Shown: piece after piece, positions 12,939 through 31,010 of the stretch | Layout of the letters: every line of letters begins with the position of its first letter | How positions within the stretch are numbered: the stretch's first letter is position 1 | NCBI RefSeq assembly: GCF_020085105.1 | Contig: NC_058042.1 | Span: forward strand, 21,418,001-21,482,000 | Length of the DNA stretch: 64,000 nucleotides | From: Siniperca chuatsi | Taxonomy: Eukaryota; Chordata; Actinopteri; Centrarchiformes; Sinipercidae | Direction of reading: 5' to 3' | Position numbers and translations under genes: made by a program | Notes under the pieces: model-generated | The model's input: the letters and a program-made list of their open reading frames with translations, nothing else | Database searches by the model: none | Told to the model about the DNA's origin: nothing

Positions 12939-13495
12939 GTTTTGCTAAATAAAGCCCGCAAGTAGGCTAGCTCACTAGCCACTGCTTGTTTTTTTTTCTT
13001 CTTGTTAGGTTTTTGGCGGTTGGAAAACGTTAAGATGCATAATCGCCACCTTCTGGGCTGGAGTGTAGGTTGATCTCGCAACATCTTAAGTGTGATTGGT
13101 ATTTAAATTATATACACAAGAATTGTATTCCTTGGCAATTTAAACATTAATTTAAGGCAATGTTTATCACACACTTTCAACGAATTTGAATGATAATGAA
13201 CACTCCTGGACGAATGAGGGACTACACCGTCTTATAATGAAAGACGTTTGTCTCAAAACACTGTTAGCTTGTTAAACAGCACCACCCTGCGGCAGTCAGA
13301 CATTGCAATGCTCGGCCCGTTGAGGTGGCTTTTATTTTGAAAATACAAACCACGTACGGGAAGTCGGAGGGGAAAATCAGCTGGAATCCGCGGAAATCAT
13401 CAACAGGACTATTTTCCTTTACTTAGCTAGCTATCCATCTGTCAACTTCTATTTCTCCTTTTCTTCCCTTTTGCTGTCAAAACGCCACCCTGGCG
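12939..13495. promoter_or_regulatory. Divergent promoter region between phf10 and rab4a
   Basis: 557 bp separates the two start codons, which point away from each other. It must contain both 5'UTRs and core promoters. There is no TATA box in good position on either side. Several TTAGC/GCTAGC-type words occur at 12968-12981 and 13424-13433, and more just inside phf10 intron 1 (12730-12800). A bidirectional promoter is inferred from geometry. Confidence 0.6.
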
Positions 13496-16924
<3,429 letters not shown>

Positions 16925-17242
16925 TGGACGCGCCCCCAGTAACCCACAGGGACAAGGTGAAAAGGCCAGAGTACCACTGTGTTTGTACTGTGTGTGCATT
17001 AGAAGATTATGATATTCATGCTACAGAATAAGATTTCTCCGAGTGTGAGAGCTGGAGCGACTTGACATTCTGCTCATTGCTCTCAGCGCAGTGCGTCTGC
17101 TGCACTCAGCCACTCCTTGTCTGCCTCCTGTCACTCATCTTGTGATTTACAGACCTCAGTCAGAATTCAGTTTCAGAGTCTTTGTGATGCCTTCATTACA
17201 GTTATTCGAGAGGATTTTCATGCTGGTAATCATTTACTAGTG

Positions 17243-17510
17243 ACTTAAAGGATAAGGCTGGCAATGTTCTATATTTTTGCTATTGTCAACATATCCCATG
17301 AAAAGACCAAAACTAACAAAGCTTTTGTCTCTCAGTAGTTACTGACTTTCCCAGCTTGTCTGTGGGTCTTAGCCCCATGACGATTCGTTCCTATTGAAGA
17401 CGTAAATCTGTAAATATTTAAAAAAAGAGTTCTTTATTTCCTGAAGAAAAAGGCTAAATAATTTGCTAAAACAGCCGGGCACTGTAGTTGTTAGACAGGA
17501 GGCAGGAGTA
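17243..17510. repeat. Probable interspersed fish repeat
   Basis: The block starting at TAAAGGATAAGGCTGG and running to about GCACTGTAGTTGTT resembles a repeat I have seen dispersed in percomorph genomes, probably a non-autonomous DNA element. Recognition is from memory of the words, and the ends are approximate. Confidence 0.4.
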
Positions 17511-17976
17511 AACAGATATGTGATTATGTTTTATTTCTCTCCCTGTATGTGTGTGCATGTGATTAGTGTGTTTCAGACAGGTTTGTGAAGACCAGAAGAA
17601 GAACAGCCACGTGGGGCCCAAACAGTCGTGGGTTCAGGTTGCTATGCTGGTGACTCCTCTCTGACCTTCGACCTTCGCACGGAATCTTCAGAACCTTCGG
17701 AACCTTTTGACTCTTCGTTGTCATGGCAGCACCTGCAGAGAGCTGAAAAGACTTCCCAGCCACGCCCCCCTTCTCAGAACTCTGAGCATCTTCAAGGTAA
17801 CCAGAGACCGCCCACCCTCCAACATTCTGCTCCACTAATGGATCAAACCCTCGCCAGCCCTCCAATCAGGATGTGAATTATTGACATGTATGTAACTTCT
17901 CTCTCTCTCCTAACTTTCTACTTCCCTTTACCTGCTTACCGCCCACTTATTCCCATCTACCTTCCACCTACACTAC

Positions 17977-18136
17977 TTAAAGGAATACTTTCAGTTCTAG
18001 CAGTCTTTATGCTAAGCTAAGCTAATCGCCTCCTGGCCCCAGCTTGATACTTAGAGCATAGACATGAGGTATAGATTTTCTCATCTAACTCTTGGCAAGA
18101 AAACGATTTTCCCAAATTGTTGAACTATTCCTTTTA
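17977..18136. mobile_element. Internally deleted MITE copy
   Basis: About 160 bp starting TTAAAGGAATA and ending with its near inverted complement TATTCCTTTTA. Internal words such as ATGCTAAGCTAAGCTAA and CATCTAACTCTTGGCAAG are typical of an abundant fish non-autonomous DNA repeat. A longer diverged copy lies at about 45122-45440. The superfamily is not assigned. Confidence 0.65.
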
Positions 18137-19536
18137 CCACATACACACTTAAAACGCTCCCCTACTACAATACTTCTCTTTCTCCATCCACCTGCTCTGT
18201 TAACTTCCTGCTTACCTGTTTCAAACACACCACTTACAGTCCACTGACTAACCACACATTTTGCACTCCCTGACGCCTCCCTTCTTACACACTTTCTCAC
18301 CCAGTAAAGTGTCCCCGGCTGCCAAATTACACCTCATCAGCTCCTGTCCTCCATCCCTACCTTTCTTTCATTGTTTACATCCCATCATTCTCTCTGTTAC
18401 TTTCCTACATGTCTGCTTACCTGTCTACCTGCCCGTCTCTTTACGCAGCTCTCTGCCTTTCTAAATCTCTCCCGCCCCCCTACAGCATCTTATACACTGT
18501 ACAGTGTTTCTGTATATAGAGACTGACGCATGCTTTCTCAAACTGAATATCAGAGTATTTCATTATGAAGAGATATTATATGTATATTAAAGTAGAAATC
18601 ATATCTAGCATCCACTGTATGATTATCATGTTGTGCTTCAATACACTGGCAACTTGTAAGCAGTACAGATGGACAGTACTGTTTGCAGCAATTCTGTTTA
18701 TTTGTAAATGGGACAAGCTGATGTGGATCACATTATGGACTAACACATTTATATAGAAAAGTTTTATCATGTTCAAGCTTATAGATTAAAAAACAGACAG
18801 AGGTAGCCTGAAATATCCTGAGCATATATTTGTCTTTCTGTTATAGTTCATTTAAATAATTTGGAGTGTGAAAGTTACGTCGTCTTTTATTGTACAACTG
18901 CACATTCAGCATTCACCATTCAGTTAAGTGACTGATCTGAGTGTAACACACGTGTTTATCCAAAGGATTCCAGTTATGGCTAATGTCACATCTCTCTCTC
19001 ATTTATAAATGATGCCTGTTTACATGAATACCTCACTGACTGCTGCCAGCTGCGGGGTAATACTAACTGAATGCATTTCAAGTTTTAGCAATGGTGTGAA
19101 TATATCTGATGTGTGTTTCATTTTTATTTGTCTCAAAAAACATATTATGTCTCCTCTTTTAAACTTTGAAACAGTTCAGCCACATAAAGCTCTCAACAAA
19201 AAAAAAACAACACTTAAATTTGTTTATATAATTATTTGAAGATTTAGGTTTAGAGGTGAGTTTTGCATTGGTGTTTTCAAGCATTGCACCATGTTGTTCA
19301 TTATGTTCTTCATGTAGTTTATGTTCCCCTTAAAAATGATGCATTCAACTTTTAAATCAAACACACTGTAGAAATATTTCACATTAGATTTGATCTGATA
19401 GTGGCTTTGACTGCTCCATGTCTTGTGTTTATGTCATCAAGTCCTTTGTTTATATTTATGTATGTTTGTTTTTCTCGTCATTATGAATATCATGGATTTT
19501 TAATTTATTGTATATGATAAAAGCATATGTTTTTAA

Positions 19537-19542
19537 AATAAA
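19537..19542 (+). terminator. rab4a polyadenylation signal
   Basis: Canonical AATAAA on the plus strand about 2.6 kb after the rab4a stop, followed by T/GT-rich sequence. It is about 200 bp from the opposing ccsap signal, so the two genes converge here. Confidence 0.6.
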
Positions 19543-19743
19543 AACTACTACAAATATAGCATTGCCTTTGAAAAGCCGTTTTTTGTTGGTTTAGTCCATG
19601 TTTTTGGAGATGGTCCATTGTGTTATTGATGTTAGATGTGTTTCTTTAAAGAGATTTAATTTCTTAAAGTTTTCTGAATAATTTGTGTAATTTGGTAGAG
19701 ATGAACACAGATAACAGTAAACAGACAAAAGGTGGAAAAGTGA

Positions 19744-19749
19744 TTTATT
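19744..19749 (-). terminator. Candidate ccsap polyadenylation signal
   Basis: AATAAA on the minus strand about 2.4 kb beyond the ccsap stop. It would give a long 3'UTR; nearer AATAAA-like sites exist between 20.3 and 22.1 kb. Confidence 0.4.
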
Positions 19750-22166
19750 AAAAGCTTTGCACCACACCATTTAACCTCAGTCTTTTCCTCTAAACCATAT
19801 AAAATGTGTACACACAGTATGTTAAAAGCCTAAAATGTAAAGTACAGTGTAATTGTTCCACCCCTCATGTCATCTGTAAGTTAGATCAGTTAGTTTGCAT
19901 TAGATGCCCACAATCTGACTCTTTCCTTTTTCACTAAAACCAGACTCTACACTGTGGAGTTTGTCAACAGTTGAAACTTAAGTACTTCTGTGTCTTATTG
20001 GTCATAATCTCTATTTCTTCTTCATTAACCCTGATTAAAAGTGGGATGATCATTTAGGTTGACACGATCCTAGTCTAAAGGAATATTTCCATTACCAAGT
20101 AAACCTAGAAAAACATGTGACAAGTATAGTATCTCCTCACCAAAAGTACAATGTCTCTACAGTATTAAGAGGATCGAAAATGATAAAGTTTGGTCTCATT
20201 AACTTACTAATTAACGATCTTGTTTTACTCCTGCTTTCTCAGATTGTCAAAGTTCACCACATTAAAAAAAAAAAAAAAAAAACGGCTCGAATGCAGTTAC
20301 TTAAAGTATCATAATATTGCACAAAATTTCACATCTGTTGTTGAACTATCTTGCAGTATAACTTAAAAACATTGAAAAACTAAATCTTTATAAAAGCAAG
20401 TCATGTAATACTGAACTCAGAGTAGCAACAACAAAACAAAGATTTAGAAAAATGTTAAATGTCCAAATGTAAAGTACAACCCTCCTCCCATCCTTTTTTT
20501 CCCCCCTCACACAACGTTCACATCAATAACATTAATAACTGGAGTTGCAAAGGGAGAAAAAACACTTTTCTTTATGGCACAGAGCTGATTTTATCATGAT
20601 TGCTGACACAAGGAAACCAAGGTGGTTTTGATGATGAAAACCATTGTCATGAAAAGACCAGACCCATTACACAAAGGTTGTGCTGTGAGAGTAAAAATAA
20701 CATTATCTGGTGTTCAATACATTCACATAAACACAAACAATGTACAAATACAAACAAATATACAGAGATTCAAAAGATGAATGAATTACACGGAAACCTA
20801 AATAGTTAGTAAGGTATTCTGTACAAATGAAAAGGTGACTAATTATCAAAGTGCTGTTTGATTTGGTCAAAGATCTTTGCTTCAGAGCTTTGCTACTTTA
20901 AAAGGTAATTCAGCTTCATGTCCATTGTTGTTATGGTTCCACTTTTGGTTCTAAAGCAGATTCAGTAACAATAATGATAAAGAAACTTGGCCTCGACAAT
21001 AAACCTTTGATTGGTATGCTTTGAAAAGAACTTAAATTAGCTGTGTGTCATTTTTAATATTACATTTTCTGGGTGGAAAGAGTCCCATGACCAGTGACTG
21101 TAAAAAAGAAACACTTCAGTTCACTGTCACCCAATGGCTTTAAAAGTCACTCGCATTTATTTTCACACTGTGATAGAACCAGGTTGACTGACAACTGTAA
21201 ACGCACATTAACACAACTAAAGAACAAACACAATGTTGTTATAAAACTATTTTAAGTTAATAACAAGTAAACGTGCCAATGAGCTCATGAGAAAATGCCA
21301 CCGCCACATCACACAACTGTGATTTTACACAGAGTTTGAGTTTGACTGTGAGTACAGAGTGTGATTCACTATCTAAGCCAAAGCAGTTAGGATCAATCCA
21401 TAAACTGTTACACAAACCATTAAATCTACTAGAACCAGACATATTTCTGTATGTCAATCAATACTTTGTACTCAGCACAAATAAGAAAATGTCTCTCCAC
21501 ATTGAAAGCTGCATAAATCTGACAAAAACATTCAGTTGACTAAGCCGTCTTATGTTTTGGAATACAAACAATTCGATTGTGTGTGTTTGGTTTTGTGTAT
21601 ATGTGTATAAAATAAGTGTATGTGCATTCTTCATGTTCGTGGTCTCACATTTGAGTTCAGAAGCGACTGAATCTATGCTGCCATGTGCCTTCATTATCCC
21701 CGTGTGAGTCCACTGTGCTTTGATATCCCTGTATAAAGAATTACATATAGTGTATGATTAAAGAGACTACATCAAAATATGGCTGTAAAATGCATTTCAG
21801 ACTCATCAAAATATCTGTATAAGGTAGACGTAACCATTAATTATACATTTACTTTAAATAATTTCTTTCAAGAGTCTCTTCTACCCAGTAAAATGTTTCT
21901 TATTGTATATATTAAAATGTATTTATATAAAAAACATTAAGCCACACTGTGAATTTCAAGGTTTTGTCAGTTTACATCCTGAATGCAAGAGTGATGCACA
22001 CTCAGGAGCCTTTGTATGAATCAATCCACCCCATGCTCTTTTCTACATCTATAGGTATTTAAACTTCAGGGCAATAATGGCTTTATTTTTGTGTTTTTGT
22101 ATGGAATCACCCTGATGTAAGTGAGTGTGCTGAGTGTGTGTGTGTGTGCGCGCGCGTGTGTGTGTC
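19750..22166 (-). other. ccsap: Inferred ccsap 3' untranslated region
   Basis: AT-rich, non-coding sequence with a poly(A) run near 20263-20281 and no recognised gene or element. It is assigned to ccsap because it lies between the ccsap stop and the candidate signal, on the correct side of the rab4a end. Confidence 0.4.
22129..22165. repeat. Alternating purine-pyrimidine tract (GT/GCGC)
   Basis: GT units interrupted by a CGCGCGCG core, ending two bases before the ccsap stop codon, so the 3'UTR begins with it. Such tracts are prone to Z-DNA. Confidence 0.85.
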
Positions 22167-23540
22167 CTATTGGGAGCGAGCAGAGAAGCAGCGCATGTAC
22201 TCAGTGAGCCAGGGGTTGAATTCTGGTGGAACCAACTTCCTGGCCTTGTCCAGGTCAGCAGACTTGGCTCTCCGGCGCTCGGTCCTCTGGGTCTGGATCT
22301 GACGCTCCACCTCCCGCCTGGTCTTAGCACGTAGAGCCGACTCGTGGATCTACCAGGAAAATAAACATAACTGGCAGTTCCTATTGACACTCATGCTCAG
22401 TCACAACACAGCCTGTCACTTACAGATCTACAGAACAGACAGAAAGATTACCTCATTAGTCGAAGCTGCAGGGCCAACATTGTGCGTCTTCCTGCCTGCG
22501 ATGTCTGCGTCCTTCTCTCCTGAACCGTACAGAGCAAAAGGATGTCTGCTGTCCTTACTGTCCTCCCCAGGCTGCCGTGTTGGTGCAGGCCTAACCCGCT
22601 GGGAGAGCCAGGTTCGTTTTGAGGATTTGAAGGGCTTACTCTGCTGTGGTCCTCTAGTGTCTCTCTCTACAAACAGAAAAGACAAACAGGTTGAAGCAGC
22701 GCCAAAATTTGACAGAATGTATGGTACTTGGTTCACAATGTGATATTATCACCATATTCTTAGGAGGGAGAAAGAGAGAAAATGATTGAAAACAGTATTT
22801 GTTTGCATGGAATGATTTTTCATGACACCTCCAAGATGAAGATTTCGTGACCTCTATACAAATAAGGGAGGGGAATGTTCTGTGTAAGTATTGTTTGAAT
22901 TTTTGTGATACTAGTACCGATAAAATACCTGAGTTTCAGTACAGATACTATAATGATTTTTCAATATCCTACTTGGAAGTATATAAACATGTTTTTCTCC
23001 AAAATCTTTGTTTTCCATCTAACAAAAGAAGACAAAATTCTTTGACATGTTAAATGTTGTCTAAACAAAAGCAGTCATACAAGAACTTCAGCATGTCTTC
23101 CATGCTAGTTTCACATTTCAATTTATATTCAACATGTATTTTTGAGGTTTGCAGAGTTTTTTTTTTTTAAATAGTTGTATCCACAAGAAGCTGACAAACC
23201 ATTGTATGATGAAATATGATACCTTTAGCAGTCCTAATCACTGTAAAGCCAGGAACCTTTTTGAGTGTGTGTAGTGTAAGCTTTGCAGTAGCTTAAAATT
23301 AGCTGCTTGCAAACACAGTCACTTTGCTATTCTCTTTGCTATACTATGTTTTTGCTTTTCCTCTCCAGGCCAGCCTCTCTATCATCACCCCTCTGCTCAT
23401 CACAGATTAAACATTTTTCTTACCTCTGTCTTGTTCCCTGTGAGGGACTGATAGCTGTTTGCTGCCTCTGTTGCTGGCTCTCTGCTCCGCTCTCTCCTCC
23501 TCTGGTACTCTCGTCTCTCTGGTATCTTGAAGCTGTGAGC

Positions 23541-23607
<67 letters not shown>

Positions 23608-24026
23608 TTACATCATATGGTACAGTAGAGTAACATGCAGTCTTTCAATCATATTCATAGCTCATTTTTACCCTGCACTGCAGACTGTCGAGCAGACACA
23701 TTATCCTCCTCTTCTTGAAGGGGAAGCCTAGGTACAGGCCCTGTGGCTCTGTCCATCCTCGCCCCCTCACACTCCTCCAGCTCAGCCTCTGTCCTGTCTC
23801 TGCTGGTCTCGGACTGTACCTGGTTCTTACTGGGAGGAGGGGGACTTCTTCCTCCAGAGTCTGAATCAGTGTCCGAGCCAGTCCAGAACCAGGGGTTGTG
23901 TGTGTGCTCCAGCAGCCTGCGCGTAAGCCTGTACTTCAGCATCTCCTCATAACACTTAGTGTAGGTCTCCCATTTGGGGTCTTTGAATTTCTTCATGTAC
24001 TCCGAGCGGATCCTCTTGGTCACCAT
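22167..24026 (-). CDS. ccsap: Centriole, cilia and spindle-associated protein
   Basis: Microtubule-associated protein of centrioles, cilia and spindle (human CCSAP/C1orf96). Four coding exons on the minus strand: 23672-24026, 23424-23540, 22452-22666, 22167-22349. The sum is 870 nt, or 289 aa (human 270). Conserved N-terminal block [15 protein letters not shown] and [15 protein letters not shown], a Ser/Pro/Glu-rich middle, the core [12 protein letters not shown]...RKTHNV, and the C-terminal block [15 protein letters not shown] ending [17 protein letters not shown]. The middle is poorly conserved as in other vertebrates. The Met at 24026 is the first in frame and gives the expected spacing to SEYMK. 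The exon 2 acceptor is made by a (CT)n repeat. Its place between rab4a and acta1 matches human 1q42.13. Confidence 0.96.
23543..23604. repeat. (GA)n microsatellite forming a ccsap acceptor tract
   Basis: About 31 GA units on the plus strand, which read as (CT)n followed by CAG immediately upstream of ccsap exon 2 on the minus strand. Confidence 0.96.
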
Positions 24027-25150
24027 CTTGTCCCTTTAGAAAATTCTTTGAACTGAAATCCAACAACAGACCACAAAGCTGACAAACTCAAACTCTATCT
24101 CGCTATCAAAAGCTAGCGTTGTTACACACGCATAACAGGACTATGAGATATGCAACATCTACTACAGTGCAAAAACATTGCGATGTTAAGTCTAAACAAA
24201 GCCCCCGCAAACACTAGCTACGACGTTTTCTTATACGCAGTTCGTTAAGGTCAGTTCACCGCCAGACATTTAAACCATAATGCGTAGACAGTTAAAACCA
24301 ATGGCAGAGCAGCTCGAGGCTAAAGCACCCGCCTACTTCCGCCTCTACCCGGGGTCAGCTCGCCTCTCTGGACTGGGGATGAAGATAAAAGTCTGCTTAT
24401 GAGGAAATTACAGACTGGGACATTTGCTCTGTAAACTCAATCGGCGTTTTACTGTAAAAAAACAAACAAACAAAAAAGTTGGCCTCAGGTGAAAATTTGA
24501 TCGACCGTTACAACGCTGACAGCAGAAATTTTCATAAACGCGATGACGTAACTGTCATCTCCTCCTCTGATTGGCTGCATGGATCTAAACGACTGTTGAA
24601 TATTCCAAATTAAAGGTCAGACGCAGTAAATGTATGAAAACAGTCCTTTATGACCTGTTGTAGCTTTGTACTACAAATCATTACAACCATATCTCCTTAT
24701 TGCTGAAATACGATGCTTTTGTATCCCAACGCATTAAAATAAGCTTATGTTAAATCTTCATCTTGGACTGTATCATATAAGCTGAGACACAGAGTGTCAA
24801 TATAGGCTATTGGTTAATCAATTGCATGTTGCTCCATAGCCTATTACCTCCTCATGACAAATGTGTCCGTGTTATCTATAGATGTCTGTTAATCATATGG
24901 TAATTTGGAGTACCGATAATCGCCTGTCAGCGCTCGCAGATATAAGTTAAACAATACGTAGGCTAAAATCCCACTGACAATCCATCGACTCTCATCTACA
25001 ACAGTGCGAGGCTTGGCCGCAGAAGATCAGGGCTGTAAGAGTCTAATTTTATGTACATAAATATACTTACACTGGGGTCGGATTTCACGGAAGCAGAGTG
25101 GAACAGATGGCGCTCACTGTGCTGCTGTAATCACAGGCTGCGTCTCTTAG
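24027..25150 (-). other. ccsap: ccsap 5' region with a likely 5'UTR intron
   Basis: On the minus strand a strong donor GTAAGTAT follows position 25071 and a TTTCAG acceptor precedes 24052, suggesting a non-coding first exon around 25072-25150 and an intron of about 1 kb. Alternatively, transcription starts near 24050-24350, where there is a CCAAT-type motif (about 24570) and a CRE-like TGACGTAA (about 24543). Transcript data are needed to choose. Confidence 0.4.
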
Positions 25151-26500
25151 CTCCGCCCGCTTGAAGACGTTTTTAAAAAGCCAAACACACCCGCAACAGG
25201 TGGCCCCGGGCCGGGATGTCAGGAATGCGTTCAGGGCGGTTATGAACCATTTGGCTTATAATTATTTCTATCAGATGGTAAAAGAGGATGGAAAGACTAG
25301 CCTATTTGTTTTATTGTATTTAGACACTATGCACAAGCTTCAACACATAAAAAAGCTTAATTGAGTAACGCGTTGCTTGTTAAATTAGGCTATAGTGCTT
25401 TAGCCTAATTGGCCAATAATGTCTCCAAAAAGTAGCCAGGCAGGTGTACACATACCCTGCTGAATATTCATGTATACACTTAAGTTTGTCTTTTGTAGGT
25501 CTACCTGTACCTGTAGACTACTCGAGAGGTTGAGAAATGAAAATGCGGGTGTCAAACAAAAAGAATGAAGGGTCCCATATAACAGGTCAATGGGGTGGTG
25601 TAGACGATGTGGGCACAGGGTGGTGCGCGCCTCAGACGCGCCCAGCACGCTCCTTTGTGCTTTAAGCCCAGACCCCGATCTCACACCCAGATAACCTGCT
25701 GAGCTTCTATGCATATAAGGTAAGGCTGCGGAGATGCCCCACAGTAGGCCTTACACGGGGTCTGGTTTTGTCTAAAGATGGTCTGGGGGCCGGGGCTGCG
25801 CGTATGGCCGTGCAGGGCAGGCAGCTCAACGGGATTCAGAGCCGGGTGTCGGGTGTCCTAGGCAACTGATCCGCTCGGTCTAAAGCGGAGCTGCTGCTGC
25901 ATAGACACATTCCTGGCAAGTCAAACTCCGACTGTCGGAGCTTGAAGATGTGCCTGTCACTACCTCTGTCACCCAGCAACCCCCAACCAGCAGTGGCTGA
26001 TGGGACAGAGAGAGGCTACCTAGCTCCCTCCCTCTCACCCATCCAACCATGATCCAGGGAGCCGTGCCAACAGCTCTGTCGACCTCTATGATTTTCCCCT
26101 TGCCCCCGATCAGCTGATTGGTTTATGGGATAGCTGTGTGTCATTCAGTGGGTATGTTTAATTGCTGAGACAATTAAGCCTCTCCAGGGCTTAATGTTTA
26201 TGATGATTTCGGTCCATCTTCTCCCAGTAATTGCTGGGATTCCTAAACATTGAGTTTTAAGATGACATTGTATTTGCATGGTTACGAAGGCAACTTTTTT
26301 TTGAATGGCACCTTTTAAATCCCCTACATTCCATTATTTCCATTGTAATTTTCACCAAAGCTTTTGTTTTTCATCCTCTCTCACCACAACCCCTCTAATA
26401 GAAAAACAAGGCCAGGGTCAGAAATACCAAATAATGGACTTTAATAAATTATCAATAGGCTATGTATATACACTTACATTCACATGTGTTGGGCAACATG
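25151..26500. other. Intergenic, ccsap 5' to acta1 3'
   Basis: I see no gene, conserved open frame or known repeat. The frames present are short and unlike any protein I recognise. Confidence 0.6.
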
Positions 26501-26514
26501 TTGTTGTTATTTTT

Positions 26515-26520
26515 TTTATT
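26515..26520 (-). terminator. acta1 polyadenylation signal
   Basis: AATAAA on the minus strand about 255 nt past the stop codon, a length in line with a short striated-muscle actin 3'UTR. Confidence 0.55.
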
Positions 26521-26772
26521 AAAGTTTTGGGTGGATGCATGGTTCAGTGGTGGTTTTTCACAGCCTCTCTCCGTGCAACACAGACAACAGACAGCTATAA
26601 AATATGCACATTTTAAAAGGATGAATAATGCATATGAATGTCAACAGCGCAGACAGAAAGTCCATTGACAGCAGAGTGTTGCTGTGCCGCAGCGGTTGAT
26701 CTTCCTTCTCGCTTGATCTCCAGATAGCTGGTGGTGTAAATGATGGAGAAGCTGGAGAAGAAGATGGAGGAT

Positions 26773-29689
<2,917 letters not shown>

Positions 29690-29762
29690 CTAACACTTTT
29701 GGTTCAACCATTTGTTTCTTGCAAGCTCACACTAAGTGTCTTAGTTGTAAAGACTAAAAAGA

Positions 29763-29772
29763 CTAAAAATAA
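29763..29772. promoter_or_regulatory. MEF2-like site in acta1 intron 1
   Basis: CTAAAAATAA fits the MEF2 consensus YTAWWWWTAR and lies in the first intron of a muscle gene. It is a single consensus match in AT-rich sequence, so chance is possible. Confidence 0.35.
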
Positions 29773-30650
29773 TTGTAACGTTTACTGGAGTGTGAACATG
29801 ATCTGGCCCATGCCCTGCGTTAAATCTATCCATGGCACAGTGACATGCACATGGGAGAAGTTTTTCCTCAGGGATTTCTGCCAGAAAGCCTTAATAGCCT
29901 ACTTCGTTAGGTTTAGAAAAAATAGAAAGACAGAAAGCCTTTCTGCCTAAAAGCCCTGAAGGCAAACTTCTCCGACGTGCGACTCACATCAGGCCATTAC
30001 GCATGACGTATAAGCCATTATAAACCTATAAAATCACATTAAAAATTTAATATGGAACTAAACTACTGGATTTGATGAGTTTCGACTAATTATCTGCTCT
30101 TTATATTATTCTAATTTGGCGAGTGTAAACCTATGCGACAACTTAAGCAAAATCAAAGATCCGCTCAAATCCAGGTAAATCTGTCCCATTGTCACCTTTC
30201 TCAGGTAAACTATTCTGGCTTTTTAATTGGTCTGAAGGCCGTTGCGTCTTGCTGCATCAGCACCCTTTGAGGATTCAGTGTTACACCCACGAAGATGCTG
30301 AAGTCAATCATTCTACTTTATCCATCTATCAATATATCTATCCACAATTTCCAGACCTGATAGTTCAGATAAGAGCTTCTCCTGTCCCGCACTGTATTCC
30401 TATGATACCTCTCAGCCTACTATTGAAATTATTTTCCTTCCCCCTTCAGTAGCAGGCCTCTCCTACAGTCTAGCCTATCATCCAGTGGAGTTGCCCATGT
30501 TGCCCCCAGTAGTATCTGGTCCTAGGCGTCCCCAGTCCTGCCTAACTTCTGCCCCAGTAGATGCTCCACTGCTGTTCTGGTTATGGCCTAGTCTGGCGTC
30601 CCAACCTGGCTGTGTGGCTTCAGGAGTGGCCGGTCCTCGCAGGGTCTTAC

Positions 30651-30711
30651 CTTAGGAGTGTGTCTGCGGCTCGGAGAGAAGGACCCAACCAGTGCTGCTG
30701 CTGAACCAGCT
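30651..30711 (-). other. acta1: acta1 non-coding first exon (5'UTR)
   Basis: On the minus strand a donor GTAAGACC follows position 30651, about 85 bp downstream of a TATA box. The coding exon has an AG acceptor 8 nt before its ATG (exon start 29619). A non-coding first exon followed by an intron just before the ATG is the standard striated actin gene structure. The TSS near 30711 is set by TATA spacing. Confidence 0.7.
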
Positions 30712-30736
30712 ACAATCCTCCTTGCTGCCTGCCCAC

Positions 30737-30744
30737 CTTATATA
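30737..30744 (-). promoter_or_regulatory. acta1 TATA box
   Basis: TATATAAG on the minus strand, placed for a start site about 30 bp further along, upstream of the non-coding exon. Confidence 0.75.
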
Positions 30745-30797
30745 CCCAACCTCCACCATTCACAAACCTCAGCACTGGCCCCCATCCCGGCCCTCTG

Positions 30798-30807
30798 CCA
30801 TATTAGG
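30798..30807. promoter_or_regulatory. CArG box 1 (SRF site) of acta1
   Basis: CCATATTAGG is a perfect CC(A/T)6GG element about 55-60 bp upstream of the TATA box. SRF binding to such elements drives alpha-actin genes. Confidence 0.75.
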
Positions 30808-30952
30808 ACGCTGACAGGCCGATGGTGGGGAGTGGGTGGGGGTTGCAGCAAGGAGGCGCGCCTCGCGAAGGGAAAGAGGGGGCTCTATCCATCAGGGTGC
30901 AGGAGAGGATCAGGAGTGACGCTACGCGCCCCCGACGTGGAGAGAGCGCGCG

Positions 30953-30962
30953 CCATATATGG
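30953..30962. promoter_or_regulatory. CArG box 2 (SRF site) of acta1
   Basis: CCATATATGG is a perfect, palindromic CArG box about 210 bp upstream of the TATA box. Confidence 0.75.
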
Positions 30963-31010
30963 AACTGTCGCTTTGACCTCCCATCGAGCCTAGCGGTCCC
31001 ACCTCGAGGG

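Larger units (their letters stand above)
16925..19560 (+). other. rab4a: rab4a 3' untranslated region, possibly with a 3'UTR intron
   Basis: The sequence from the stop codon to the poly(A) signal is non-coding. A plausible GTGAAA donor just after 16954 and a TTTCAG acceptor ending at 17576 suggest a 3'UTR exon, as I recall for human RAB4A; this is inference. It contains the two repeat copies listed separately. A pyrimidine-rich block (17900-18500) holds no gene. Confidence 0.5.

Noticed and set aside
17628-17876. An 82-codon frame after rab4a, considered as an extra coding exon
   Set aside because: rab4a already ends in the conserved CGC prenylation motif at 16924; this segment is better explained as 3'UTR.
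22384-22743. A 119-codon plus-strand frame across the ccsap exon 3 region
   Set aside because: Antisense shadow of the conserved HPFALYG exon of ccsap.
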